From: Anaerolineales bacterium
GTDB taxonomy: Bacteria; Chloroflexota; Anaerolineae; 4572-78; NAK82
NCBI GenBank assembly: GCA_020343875.1
Contig: CP070811.1
Span: 5,306,231-5,353,777, forward strand
Length of the DNA stretch: 47,547 nucleotides
Direction: 5' to 3'
Shown here: positions 35,125 through 43,798 of the stretch, one piece after another
Layout: each line of letters starts with the position of its first letter
Position numbering within the stretch: the first letter of the stretch is position 1
Position numbers and translations under genes: made by a program
Notes under the pieces: generated by a model
The model's database searches: none
What the model was told of the DNA's origin: nothing
Seen by the model: only the letters and a program-made list of their open reading frames with translations

Positions 35125-35457
35125 CCACGTGGTTGGTTTATTTGTCTGCGAACCATGGCCCTCTGGGGCGCCACACCGAGCGAGGGCTGCTTGCTAACCC
35201 GTTTTGTCATATGTTATAATTAGTCCGAGCGGACAGTTCGCAGTGGATGCGCGCCCAATCGAAAGGATGATAACAACACCAGACTCGCCGCCCTACTTAA
35301 GGCCAGGCTACCATTTACTGGTTCAATAGCCCTATGGCAGTTTTGCCTGTGTTCTACCAGTCAAGAATGCCGACCTATGTACGAATGAACGAGTGCCGAA
35401 CGCCGCCAGCCTGTGCCTGTAGGCCGATTGAATGCACCGGAGAGCGAGGTTACCAAC
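35125..35457. other. Intergenic stretch with promoter and long leader
   Basis: No gene supported. After the promoter at 35191-35220 there is an untranslated leader of about 230 nt; a few short frames are present, but none has both a start and a ribosome binding site. Confidence 0.5.
35191..35220 (+). promoter_or_regulatory. Sigma-70-type promoter of the GNAT-R3H-tmk-darA operon
   Basis: TTGCTA, an 18-bp spacer and a consensus TATAAT. Confidence 0.65.
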
Positions 35458-36519
35458 GTGATTCGACCGTTTCGTCTGCGTGATGTGGGACTAGTGGCCC
35501 GTCTCCAACGGGAAGGTGTATTGCTGGATCTTGAAACAGGCCTGACCCGGCCACGTTCACCCCTCAGCACGGCCATAGTCTCGTCGCTTCTGAATCGCCG
35601 TGTTGGCGCCTTCACCTATATTGTCAATTATAAGGAAGAAAACGTCCACCTGCCAGGCTTGGCCCAGATGCGGCGGCGGCCAGGCCGCCCCGAACACGTA
35701 GTGGTCTTTATTGCGCCACCATTGACCCGGGGAAACGGGGCACACGCTATCTGGCAACGTTTGTTGACCCATCTGTGCATCAAGGCAGGCGAACAAGGCG
35801 GCCAGCGAGTGTACGCAGGCTTGCCTGTCGACGGTGTAGAGTACCAAATCTTCCGACACGTGGGGTTTACCGCCTACGCCCAGGAAGAAGTGTTCGAGCT
35901 AGTAGCATACCCTGCTGGCCTGGAAAAAGTGACGCCTCTTCCCTTGCGCCGGCAGCGAAGCCACGATAGCTGGGAACTACAGCAACTCTATGCCACGCTT
36001 ACGCCGCGCGCCGTGCAGAATGCTGAGGGGTCAGCCCAGACCCAGTGGGAATTGGGCGGACGCCGATGGTGGGACTCCTATTCGCGCCGCCAGGGCTACG
36101 TGTGGGAAACCAGGGGTGAAATCTGGGCCGCTCTACAGATTCGATCCACTCGCGCCAGCCACTGGCTACGAATGCTCCTCCATCCCAGCGCACTGGACCA
36201 AGCCGACGGGCTGGTGGCAGCCGCGCTGTCTCGCCTGCATCGCTCACCCGCTCAAAGGCTATACTGCGCCGTGCGAACCTACGAAGCTGGGATCTCATCG
36301 GCGCTGAGCGGGTGGGGATTCAAACTGGTCGGCAGCCAGACCTTGACGGTGAAGCACACCACCGTGTGGGCGCGCGATCTTGCTCCTCAGCCGGTTCACG
36401 CACTCGACGCCCACACCGAGAGCGCCACGCCTTCCGCCGTGCCACAATCGAAAGCGCTCTCGCAGCACAAGCGGCGCAGCAATCGTCAACAGCGGGGCAA
36501 ACTCAAGGCATTAAATTGA
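35458..36519 (+). CDS. GNAT-like acetyltransferase-fold protein
   Basis: 353 residues. GTG at 35458 is chosen because a GAGCGAGG site lies 8 nt upstream and the protein then begins VIRPFRLRDVGLVARLQREG, the usual first strand and helix of a GNAT domain; an upstream GTG at 35413 adds 15 unlikely residues. The core contains HVVVFIAPPLTRGNGAHAIW, similar to the acetyl-CoA loop region, and a second domain with QLYCAVRTYEAGISSALSGWGF, again GNAT-like, so it may be a tandem GNAT. The C-terminus is very basic (KRRSNRQQRGK), suggesting nucleic-acid contact. It precedes the R3H ATPase gene by 36 bp, so the two probably act together. Substrate unknown. Confidence 0.72.
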   Translation: MIRPFRLRDVGLVARLQREGVLLDLETGLTRPRSPLSTAIVSSLLNRRVGAFTYIVNYKEENVHLPGLAQMRRRPGRPEHVVVFIAPPLTRGNGAHAIWQRLLTHLCIKAGEQGGQRVYAGLPVDGVEYQIFRHVGFTAYAQEEVFELVAYPAGLEKVTPLPLRRQRSHDSWELQQLYATLTPRAVQNAEGSAQTQWELGGRRWWDSYSRRQGYVWETRGEIWAALQIRSTRASHWLRMLLHPSALDQADGLVAAALSRLHRSPAQRLYCAVRTYEAGISSALSGWGFKLVGSQTLTVKHTTVWARDLAPQPVHALDAHTESATPSAVPQSKALSQHKRRSNRQQRGKLKALN

Positions 36520-36555
36520 GCTTGAAATTGTACAACGAAGGTATATTAAAATCTC

Positions 36556-38085
36556 ATGCAACTTAAGATCACCGATGACTTGGCAGCTCTACTAAACGTG
36601 CTACCGGGCCAACTGAGAGATGCCCTGCAGCAGGCAAATCAAGGAGACAACCTGCTTGAAGTTGTGCTCGATTTGGGGCGCAAACCCGAGGCCCGCTTTA
36701 CCAATGGGGAATTGACGCTCAGCGACACAGAAGTCGACGGCGATGATATCGACTACGTCGTGGAGCGTATTGGCCAATTTACTGAAGATAATCGCGCTGG
36801 TATTGAACGCACCCTGCACCGCATTTCGGCTATCCGCAATCGTCAGGGTGACATCGTGGGGTTGACCTGCCGAGTAGGACGAGCGGTGTATGGAACCATT
36901 GACATCATCCAGGATATCGTCGAGTCAGGCCAGAACATCCTGCTACTGGGACGGCCAGGCGTAGGCAAAACCACTCTCTTGCGCGAAGCCGCTCGGGTCC
37001 TGGCCGAAAATAGGCGCGTGATTGTAGTAGATACCTCCAACGAGATAGCTGGCGACGGTGATATCCCCCATCCAGCCATTGGCAGAGCGCGCCGCATGCA
37101 GGTGGCCACCCCCAGTTTCCAGCACGAGGTCATGATCGAGGCGGTGGAAAACCACATGCCAGAGGTGGTCATTATCGACGAGATCGGACGCGAGTTGGAA
37201 GCGGAAGCCGCTCGTACCATCGCCGAGAGAGGCGTGCAGCTGGTCGGCACTGCCCACGGCAATACCTTAGACAACTTGCTCATGAATCCGACCCTGTGCG
37301 ACCTGGTAGGCGGCATTGACAGCGTCACGCTGTCGGACGAAGAAGCACGCCGGCGAGGGACTCAGAAGACGGTACTGGAACGCAGAGCGCCTCCCACCTT
37401 CGACGTGCTGGTAGAACTTCAAGACCGGCAGACGGTGGCCATCCACCAGGACGTAGCCCGCGCCGTAGACGCTTTCTTGCGAGGCCGCTCCCTGCCAACT
37501 GAAATCCGATACCGGGACGAGCAGGGCCGGGTGCAGGTTGAAGTAGCCACCGTAAGCAAGGCGCCGCCTGCCGAGGCGCCCCGCAAGCCAGAAAAATCGG
37601 CACTTGATGAGCTGCCGCCAGCTCGACAGGCCATCCGCATCTACCCCTATGGTGTCAGCCAAAACCGACTGCGCCAGGCAGCCAACGGCTTGCACTTGCC
37701 GGTTCAGTTGGTAAACAATGTGCAACAATCGGACGCATTGATGACCCTTAAGAGCTTCTATCGCAAGCGGCCCCAACCCGTCATGGAGGCCGAACGCCTG
37801 GGCATACCGGTGTATGTGCTGCGATCCAACACGCTGACGCAGATGGAATCCAGCCTGGCCGATATCTTTGCCCTGAGTCCCCAAGAGACAGACACCTTTT
37901 CTGCGGCAATGCGAGAGACACAAGAGGCAATCCGCAAAGTTATGACCGGGGCACGCTCCGTAGAATTGTCTCCACAAGTAGCCGGCATCCGCCGTTACCA
38001 GCACGAGCTAGCCCGCAGCTTTAACCTCATCTCGCACAGCCGGGGTCGCGACCCGCAGCGCCGGGTGCGTATCTACCGGGAGTAA
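36556..38085 (+). CDS. R3H-domain AAA ATPase, SpoIIIAA/Ycf45-like
   Basis: 509 residues. An N-terminal domain (1-120) resembling the SpoIIIAA N-terminus, then a RecA-like ATPase: Walker A LLGRPGVGKTTL near residue 132, Walker B VVIIDEIGREL near residue 204, and the sensor element GTAHGNTLDN. After a linker and a small domain with the R-x-YPYGVSQNRL element (about 355-370), the C-terminus has an R3H motif (RRYQHELA, with Arg and His four apart), which binds single-stranded nucleic acid. This is the Chloroflexota/cyanobacterial/plastid Ycf45-like type. The ATG is only 36 bp after the upstream gene; the TAATGATG end overlaps tmk by 1 bp. Confidence 0.92.
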   Translation: MQLKITDDLAALLNVLPGQLRDALQQANQGDNLLEVVLDLGRKPEARFTNGELTLSDTEVDGDDIDYVVERIGQFTEDNRAGIERTLHRISAIRNRQGDIVGLTCRVGRAVYGTIDIIQDIVESGQNILLLGRPGVGKTTLLREAARVLAENRRVIVVDTSNEIAGDGDIPHPAIGRARRMQVATPSFQHEVMIEAVENHMPEVVIIDEIGRELEAEAARTIAERGVQLVGTAHGNTLDNLLMNPTLCDLVGGIDSVTLSDEEARRRGTQKTVLERRAPPTFDVLVELQDRQTVAIHQDVARAVDAFLRGRSLPTEIRYRDEQGRVQVEVATVSKAPPAEAPRKPEKSALDELPPARQAIRIYPYGVSQNRLRQAANGLHLPVQLVNNVQQSDALMTLKSFYRKRPQPVMEAERLGIPVYVLRSNTLTQMESSLADIFALSPQETDTFSAAMRETQEAIRKVMTGARSVELSPQVAGIRRYQHELARSFNLISHSRGRDPQRRVRIYRE

Positions 38086-38744
38086 TGATGAGTCTATTCA
38101 TTACCTTTGAAGGGCCGGATGGCAGCGGCAAGACCACCCAAATTGAATTATTGACGGCGTACTTGCGAACATTGGGCTACGACGTGCTCATCACGCGCGA
38201 GCCAGGCGGCACGTCGATTGGCGATCAGATTCGGGACGTGCTGCACGACGTAAAGAACCTTGAAATGACTGACGAGGCCGAATGCTTGCTCTATTCTGCC
38301 TCGCGGGCCCAGCTGGTACACGAAGTGCTGCGGCCCCATCTGGCACGAGGCGGCATCGTTTTGTGTGATCGCTTTGCCGACTCGAGCATGGCCTATCAGG
38401 GATACGGTCGCGAACTGGATTTGAAAGCCATACACTTCATCACCCAATTCGCCACCGGTGGCCTGCGTCCCCACCTGACTGTTTACCTGGATCTGCCAGC
38501 CGAAGTGGGCATTGAACGAAAACACTCTGCTCATACCGCCGAGGCCGGGGAGTGGAATCGACTCGATCAGCAGACTCTGGACTTCCATCGCCGAGTGCGC
38601 CAGGGCTATCTAAAAATGGCGGAGGCTGAGCCCAGCCGGTGGCTGGTGGTTGATGCCACCCGGTCCATCACCGACACGCAGGCGACCATTCGGATGCGAC
38701 TGGAGCTTCTGCTTTCAAAAGCCAAGAAGGTGACGGTCAAATGA
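38085..38744 (+). CDS. tmk: Thymidylate kinase
   Basis: 219 residues, phosphorylating dTMP to dTDP with ATP in the cytosol. The P-loop is EGPDGSGKTT (residues about 9-18), followed by the TREPGGT dTMP-binding element, the catalytic-type DRFADSSMAYQGYGR (near residue 99) and a C-terminal LID-like part. The ATGATG start allows either codon; the first overlaps the ATPase stop by 1 bp. Its end overlaps darA by 4 bp (ATGA). The tmk-darA order is the same as in Bacillus. Confidence 0.96.
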   Translation: MMSLFITFEGPDGSGKTTQIELLTAYLRTLGYDVLITREPGGTSIGDQIRDVLHDVKNLEMTDEAECLLYSASRAQLVHEVLRPHLARGGIVLCDRFADSSMAYQGYGRELDLKAIHFITQFATGGLRPHLTVYLDLPAEVGIERKHSAHTAEAGEWNRLDQQTLDFHRRVRQGYLKMAEAEPSRWLVVDATRSITDTQATIRMRLELLLSKAKKVTVK

Positions 38745-39070
38745 AACTGGTAATTAGTATCGTCAACAATGAGGATGCCCGCCCGCTGATCGACGCACTA
38801 ATGCGAAAGGGACATCGAGCGACCATGATCAGCACAACGGGTGGATTCTTGCGCGAGGGGAATGCCACGATTTTTGTTGGTACAGAGGATGAAAAGACCC
38901 AAGAGGTGCTGAGCATAATCCGCGAGAACTGCCATATGCGCACTCAGCACGTGAACCCCTTGCCACCGGTGATGGAACCAGGCGAAATGTACTTGCCCAC
39001 CCCCATCGAAGTAGAGGTGGGCGGAGCCACAGTCTTTGTGATCAGCGTAGATCGTTTCGAGCGATACTAA
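38741..39070 (+). CDS. darA: PII-like cyclic di-AMP receptor
   Basis: 109 residues, the DarA/PstA (YaaQ, DUF970) family, a trimeric PII-like protein that binds c-di-AMP. Family elements: MKLVISIVNNEDA at the start, KGHRATMISTTGGFLREGNAT (the FLREGN loop contacts the ligand), FVGTEDEKTQEVL and VEVGGATVFVISVDRFER at the end. Its position directly after tmk supports the call. No c-di-AMP cyclase is in the window; the downstream gene is convergent and overlaps its stop. Confidence 0.93.
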   Translation: MKLVISIVNNEDARPLIDALMRKGHRATMISTTGGFLREGNATIFVGTEDEKTQEVLSIIRENCHMRTQHVNPLPPVMEPGEMYLPTPIEVEVGGATVFVISVDRFERY

Positions 39071-39456
39071 TCCAAGAAGTCATCGCCCATATCGCCCCCC
39101 AGTTCGGGCATCGTCTTTTCGATCTCATCTGGCGACTCGCCCGCCTCCAGCCGATCCACCACCTCTTCAAACTCGGGGCCCATATCTTCACCGACCTCGT
39201 CGCTCATTTTGCGCATCCAGCGAGCGACAGAGCGCGGGTCATTTTCATCCAGATCACCCAGGTTGCCCGGGTCAGCCAGGTCTTCCAGACGACTCTCCTC
39301 CGAGCGAATGACGCGCACTTTCGACACGAGACGCGCGAGATTCTGGCTACCACACCGAGGACAGCGGGCTGTACCAGTCTCAGCTTCCGAAAAAGTGCGC
39401 CACATGACACTCACACGTCGCCGGCAATCCTGACAGCGGTATTCGTAGATAGGCAT
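39067..39456 (-). CDS. FmdB-type zinc ribbon protein
   Basis: 129 residues. MPIYEYRCQDCRRR with a second pair in ARCPRCGSQNL is the FmdB (CxxC...CxxC) zinc ribbon. After it comes a long acidic tail rich in Asp/Glu (ESRLEDLADPGNLGDLDEND, MPELGGDMGDDFLD). The ATG lies 8 nt after GAGGTGAG, which rules out a 36-residue extension. The stop codon overlaps that of darA convergently. Function of the family is poorly known. Confidence 0.88.
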   Translation of the reverse strand: MPIYEYRCQDCRRRVSVMWRTFSEAETGTARCPRCGSQNLARLVSKVRVIRSEESRLEDLADPGNLGDLDENDPRSVARWMRKMSDEVGEDMGPEFEEVVDRLEAGESPDEIEKTMPELGGDMGDDFLD

Positions 39457-39672
39457 AGATGTACTCACCTCATCAATATCATCAACTAAGGGCAATGAAA
39501 ACAGGACCCCTAAAGTTCCATCTGAAGCAACGCCTTCCGCCAACTTGGTTTCAAACGGACGCAATCATTATATGACTCTCTTTACGCTGAAGCAACTGCT
39601 TCCCCAAACAATCGAGATGCGCCTGGGCCATTATCCATCAGGGCACAGTTCCGTCGGCCCTTGTACCACCGC

Positions 39673-40053
39673 CTACAAATCCTGAGCAGCAGGAGCAAGA
39701 AATTCCACATGCGACTCCGGTACCCAGCCCCATTGCCCATTCAATAATCGGACCCACAGAAAGCCGCTCTCGGCAAATTCGATAGTGACTGGGTCGCCGA
39801 TTCGAACTGTCAGTTCAATGGCATCATAATCACGCGTGATATGCCAGCCATCGTCACGATGCGTCAGCCACGCTTGCGGCGCCCACCCAGCTTTGCCAGT
39901 TTCGCTGGCACACCAGACCCAGCCGGGCCAATCACTCTCTTGGGTGTGATCCGGAAAGACCTTGTCGCCAGCACGGACCTTCAGAGGGTCAGGATAGGGT
40001 TGCTGGTATGGCTTGATCACACGACCGGTCGTGCCTGCTGGGAATCTTGGCAT
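39673..40053 (-). CDS. Small protein with variant SH3-like domains
   Basis: 126 residues with GGAGGG before the ATG of MPRFPAGTTGRVIKP. Two repeats of an SH3_2-like fold are suggested: WPGWVWCASETGKAGWAPQAWL and SGFLWVRLLNGQWGWVPESHVE share the W-V-x(n)-GW-x-P pattern. There is no signal peptide. Binding partner unknown. Confidence 0.75.
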   Translation of the reverse strand: MPRFPAGTTGRVIKPYQQPYPDPLKVRAGDKVFPDHTQESDWPGWVWCASETGKAGWAPQAWLTHRDDGWHITRDYDAIELTVRIGDPVTIEFAESGFLWVRLLNGQWGWVPESHVEFLAPAAQDL

Positions 40054-40171
40054 TGATACCCTCCTGCTGTTTGCGTCAGACTGCACAGCGCTTCTACGGA
40101 CGCCAAAGAATTAGCGGAGCGCTGACTCTGATTCCAATCTGCACTGCCTCACTCCCTGCCCACAAATCCGA

Positions 40172-41158
40172 TCAAGCGTACGTCTCCACGAAGCGCCTCA
40201 GTCTCTGACAGCTCTGCTCTATGAACTCCTCCGGATCAGGCCAAATTCGCGCCACATAGTTAATAAACATCACCCTGCGGGCCGCCATCAAAGTCTCAAG
40301 CTGACCTGCCCCTACCACCGGCCAAGGCCTTAGATCGGTGTACCCTTGCTGGTAGGCTGCACACAACTCTCGATAATCCTCTCGATCCCGACCATAGTAG
40401 AATGTCACCGCAACATCCTGCACTGGATAACCTAGCATAACATCCTCAAAATCAATCACGGTCAGTCTTCCCCGATAAGAGTGTACGTTCCAGAAATGCA
40501 AGTCCCCATGGATTAGCATCCGCCCTGCTTCATCCTGATGCAAGTCCGTTAATAGTCTTTCAGCCCGCTCAATCACCGTTGCCAACAGCGCCACCCGCTC
40601 CGAGGAGAACACATGCCGGTAGCTCTCTGACAAGTAGACCACCGGTTCATCTGGGTAGTAGAATACCTTGTCCCACCTCTTGGGAGATATGCCCTGGGGC
40701 AGAATCAATGTACTGGCATGATGATGCAACTTGGCCGTAATCTGTCCAAGCTGATAATACATCTCTGGATCGGGACTATCTCCCGCGCACCGCCCAGGCA
40801 CCCATTTGAACAGCACACACCGCCGCTTCCCGGGCACGCCTGGAATGCTGACCGTGGTGATGTATTTGCCGTCTCGTCGAGCAACTGGCTCGACCACATT
40901 CAGATCTGTATCGTTCCTCAGTGCATCCAGCCAAAACACCTCTGCCAGGTTGTCTTGTAGGGTCGTCTCCTCAGCCGAGTAAATGCGCAGCACATATCTT
41001 TGTCCATCTCCCGCATCTACTCGAAACATCGTGTTCGTCTCAGTGGTAAGAAACCTGACACGCTTCACTCGAATATTATATTGGCCCAGGGCGTTAAGCG
41101 ACAACAGCCGCAGGCGTCGCAATTTTCCCCGTTCGGTGAGTTCCTCATATGCTTTCAT
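40172..41158 (-). CDS. Aminoglycoside phosphotransferase-fold kinase, SrkA/homoserine kinase II-like
   Basis: 328 residues. The start MKAYEELTERGKLRR follows a GGGGTGGGGG site. The kinase core shows an N-lobe strand YVLRIYSAE, the catalytic MLIHGDLHFWNV (HGDxxxxN, near residue 222) and the metal-binding IDFEDVMLGYPVQDVAV (DFED). It most resembles the SrkA (YihE) and ThrB2 group, which phosphorylate proteins or small alcohols. Substrate unknown. It is a single gene between other minus-strand genes. Confidence 0.87.
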   Translation of the reverse strand: MKAYEELTERGKLRRLRLLSLNALGQYNIRVKRVRFLTTETNTMFRVDAGDGQRYVLRIYSAEETTLQDNLAEVFWLDALRNDTDLNVVEPVARRDGKYITTVSIPGVPGKRRCVLFKWVPGRCAGDSPDPEMYYQLGQITAKLHHHASTLILPQGISPKRWDKVFYYPDEPVVYLSESYRHVFSSERVALLATVIERAERLLTDLHQDEAGRMLIHGDLHFWNVHSYRGRLTVIDFEDVMLGYPVQDVAVTFYYGRDREDYRELCAAYQQGYTDLRPWPVVGAGQLETLMAARRVMFINYVARIWPDPEEFIEQSCQRLRRFVETYA

Positions 41159-41260
41159 CGACCCCCACCCCTGATCTTCGTCAGCCGAAATTGACCATCC
41201 AGTCATACTCGGCAACAGCTGGCATCGCCCCCCCCAGCTGAATAGTGCCCAATAGGCCGG

Positions 41261-42121
41261 TCAGTTCCCGCTGATAAACTCTCGACATACTTGAAGCAGA
41301 CCCTGAGTTTCAGCATGCTGTACCGCAAGCTCCTGTGCGACTTTTAGTATCTCCGACGCCAGCTTTCCATGGGCGGTGGCATCTCTGATCACTCGTATCA
41401 GTGCATCCCTGATGATTTCTCTGATCTTTTGATTGTCGTCTGCAAGCAAAGTGACCAGCGAACGTATCATCTGCATTGGAATTGTGCTTGGCTCCCAATA
41501 CTGCAAATACTCGGCCAGTATGCCCACATGATAGACTGCTACCTGTTCATCCTTCTCTCTTTGCGTCTCAATCTCACTCGTGTGATCCCGGTGCGGAGCA
41601 TAAAGCTTCAGAGTCTCCTCCAGCTGCTCGGAACGTGCATGCTTGTTCTCAACAGAGTGAATCACATCCGAGACAATTTCCGGGCATCTTGCTTTCAATA
41701 GGTCCATTTCCTGCTGAACACCCTGCCTGGTGATTTCATATTCATCCTCAAAACTGCCGCCGTATTCTTTGGCACGCGTGAATGCCTGGTACTGGGCGTC
41801 ATGGAGTTCTACGTGCGCCTCGAGAAAGCTGAGACGTCGCATCGATTCGTGGATATAGGTTTTGAGAACATCTTCGCTCCCACCTGGCGCCCATTCACGA
41901 TACCAATAGTAGGTGCCGCAATTGGAACACCGCAAAAGCCGCTGGTTTTTGTATCGATAGTAGTGTTCAAGGCACGAATTGGGAATTGTGAATTGATCGG
42001 CCTCCTGAGGAAAGCTTTCAGCCACATCCCATTCAGATGCATCCTGTGCGTTCTCAATCTCGATGTACTCCCCCACTGTCAAGCACAGCGGACAGGTATC
42101 GCTGGGAAGACTGGATTTCAT
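41261..42121 (-). CDS. Zinc-ribbon protein with helical repeat, unknown function
   Basis: 286 residues from the ATG of MKSSLPSDTCPLC. Two CxxC pairs (CPLC near residue 10, CSNC near residue 70) form a likely zinc ribbon at the N-terminus, with a WYREWAPGG element after the second pair. The rest is helical and charged, with HEAT-like segments (IRSLVTLLADDNQKIREIIRDALIRVIRD) in the last third. No family is recognised. AAAGG lies 8 nt before the start. Confidence 0.75.
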   Translation of the reverse strand: MKSSLPSDTCPLCLTVGEYIEIENAQDASEWDVAESFPQEADQFTIPNSCLEHYYRYKNQRLLRCSNCGTYYWYREWAPGGSEDVLKTYIHESMRRLSFLEAHVELHDAQYQAFTRAKEYGGSFEDEYEITRQGVQQEMDLLKARCPEIVSDVIHSVENKHARSEQLEETLKLYAPHRDHTSEIETQREKDEQVAVYHVGILAEYLQYWEPSTIPMQMIRSLVTLLADDNQKIREIIRDALIRVIRDATAHGKLASEILKVAQELAVQHAETQGLLQVCREFISGN

Positions 42122-42732
42122 TCCTAATGACCTTTTATGCAAAAATGATCAGCTCGATTGGCCGTGCCCCGTGCCCGGCAACCCCCGCAGTGGCAGGCCA
42201 GCCAAATCGCCAAAGAACATACAAACAGGCGTCATTTCAACAGCGAACGTCCGACCATGTTATACCAGTTTGAACAACACAACAAGATTGAAGTAGCCAC
42301 CGCGCAAAAGCTTGGCTTGGGCCATGTTGTCCAGCGTCAGGGTTGAGCCGCGCGTTATGATGACCAGGCAGCCAACACTAGACAGACAGACCAAATTGAA
42401 AGCCACCGCTGAATTCGGCAGGTGTGGTGCGTCAGCTTTAAACCAACTTGGGGGAAGTGCTCGGGGAAGGCGCTGTTCTATGCCGTAGCAGACCAGGCTC
42501 TGGCAGTCACAATCTGGAGAAGGTCATTATTGCCCAATACCGTGTTGTTTGTGGGGGGGATTGCCCACCTATGCCGGCCAGGCAAAATCAGGTGGGCCCA
42601 GGGGAAGTTCGTAAAAGCTGAATAGAGCCCAGACCATCGCCCAGTTGGTATGGGCATCATCGAGCACTGGCAGCCGGATGTCTCATAGGCCCCCTGTCAC
42701 ACGGGCAAACAGTCTTTCCGGCTTTCTGGTGG
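42122..42732. other. Gene-poor stretch, possibly decayed
   Basis: 611 bp with no supported gene. Short frames on both strands lack ribosome binding sites and recognisable products. No terminal inverted repeats or target duplications were seen. Confidence 0.5.
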
Positions 42733-43203
42733 CTAGGGATGCGGCGGCAGCCCCACTTCCAGCGCAGCCTGGATGTTGGACAGGGTTTGCGACACCAGCG
42801 TTTGAGCGAAGCGGGACCGGGTGGGCTCCTCTCGAAAATAGGCAGGCGCACCCGGCGGCACGACACACCCAAAGGACATGTTGAGCCGGGTATGGCCCAG
42901 CTCCTCCGCGAGGGTGAACATCTGCTTACCGGGCACGTCTCCCTCTATCTCAAGCACCAGCCGCGTTGGCGGCTCGAACTCAGTACATCGATACTGACAG
43001 CGCACAACCCGAGCCGCAATTTCCACTTCGACCTGGCCGGCCCAACCGAGACCCAGCCTACCCTGGCTCACAATGTGATCCTCCAGGGGTGTGATGGCCT
43101 CCGCAGTTACCCCCGCATCGCACACGAACTCAAACACGGTCCCAATCGGGCTGGCAATTAAGACGCTCCCTTCAGCCTGCATGGTAGTAGCCTGCAAAGA
43201 CAT
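42733..43203 (-). CDS. SRPBCC (START-like) domain protein
   Basis: 156 residues with GGGGAG 7 nt before the ATG. After a short leader, EGSVLIASPIGTVFEFVCD is the first strand and helix of the SRPBCC fold, followed by strands (GQVEVEIAARVVRCQYRCTEFEPP, RLVLEIEGD) and the C-terminal helix LVSQTLSNIQAALEV. These proteins hold a hydrophobic ligand in a cavity; the ligand is unknown. Next to it upstream is an ABM-fold protein. Confidence 0.83.
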   Translation of the reverse strand: MSLQATTMQAEGSVLIASPIGTVFEFVCDAGVTAEAITPLEDHIVSQGRLGLGWAGQVEVEIAARVVRCQYRCTEFEPPTRLVLEIEGDVPGKQMFTLAEELGHTRLNMSFGCVVPPGAPAYFREEPTRSRFAQTLVSQTLSNIQAALEVGLPPHP

Positions 43204-43290
43204 TTGCCAATCTCCCCAGAGACTTCTAGTCTCAGTATCTCCACAAACACTCAGCCAGCCTAAGCCGGCTGCTTCCCGACCCAGCCCAGC

Positions 43291-43581
43291 CTATTCGGCC
43301 GGGAATACAACCTCGCCATCGTGCCACTCCGGTTCAGCAGCCAGAAGCTCCATCATCTCTAGGAACTGCTCATGCTGCTCCGGGCTGTTTGCATTGGCGA
43401 AATATGCCTCACGGCTTTCATACATAACCGCAACGTAGAATTCATCGGGATTGTTATCCATGCGGTAGACGTACCGGGCTACAAAGCCAGGCGAGGGATC
43501 TGCCGCCATGTCACGCCCCAATTGCTCCAGTGCCTCTGCCATTCCTGGCTTTACCTGAAATCGTGCAACGGTTCCATACAT
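43291..43581 (-). CDS. ABM-fold (dimeric alpha-beta barrel) protein
   Basis: 96 residues with AGGAGAGG before the ATG. MYGTVARFQVKPGMAEALEQLG, then YVYRMDNNPDEFYVAVMYESREAYFANANSPEQHEQF, is the pattern of antibiotic-biosynthesis-monooxygenase-type barrels (strand, helix, strand with W/Y, then the H near the ligand). Function is unknown: members include quinol monooxygenases and heme-degrading proteins. Confidence 0.85.
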   Translation of the reverse strand: MYGTVARFQVKPGMAEALEQLGRDMAADPSPGFVARYVYRMDNNPDEFYVAVMYESREAYFANANSPEQHEQFLEMMELLAAEPEWHDGEVVFPAE

Positions 43582-43591
43582 TTTCCTCTCC

Positions 43592-43738
43592 TTACATTTG
43601 CCCGGGCTCACGGGCACTGCCGTCCGGTTCCGTAAACCGCGGCCCTTTGAACGGCCCCTTGGCCTGCCGATCGGTCAGAAAAAAGCCAGGCCAGGGCTCG
43701 TGCAAAGTCACTTCGCCAGGGCCAGATGTGTCCATCAT
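43592..43738 (-). CDS. Possible small proline-rich protein
   Basis: 48 codons from an ATGATG, ending 10 bp before the ABM-fold gene on the same strand. It has no ribosome binding site and no known homology, and it overlaps the inverted repeat at 43695-43778. May be spurious. Confidence 0.2.
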   Translation of the reverse strand: MMDTSGPGEVTLHEPWPGFFLTDRQAKGPFKGPRFTEPDGSAREPGQM

Positions 43739-43778
43739 GGCCACGTCAGGCAAGATTGGTATCGACTTTGCACGAGCC
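43695..43778. repeat. 15-bp perfect inverted repeat with 54-bp spacer
   Basis: GGCTCGTGCAAAGTC (43695-43709) and its exact reverse complement (43764-43778). It lies at the end of the LPETG protein gene. It could be a long hairpin, operator pair or remnant of a small mobile element. Confidence 0.55.
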
Positions 43779-43798
43779 ACAGGCCCTCGGCCGGCTGG

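Noticed and set aside
35220..35457. Small gene in the leader of the GNAT-R3H operon
   Set aside because: The longest frame has no start codon with a ribosome binding site, and the next ATG frame closes after about 20 codons.
42122..42732. Short frames suggesting a decayed transposase
   Set aside because: No recognisable transposase motif, terminal inverted repeats or target duplication; the frames lack ribosome binding sites.
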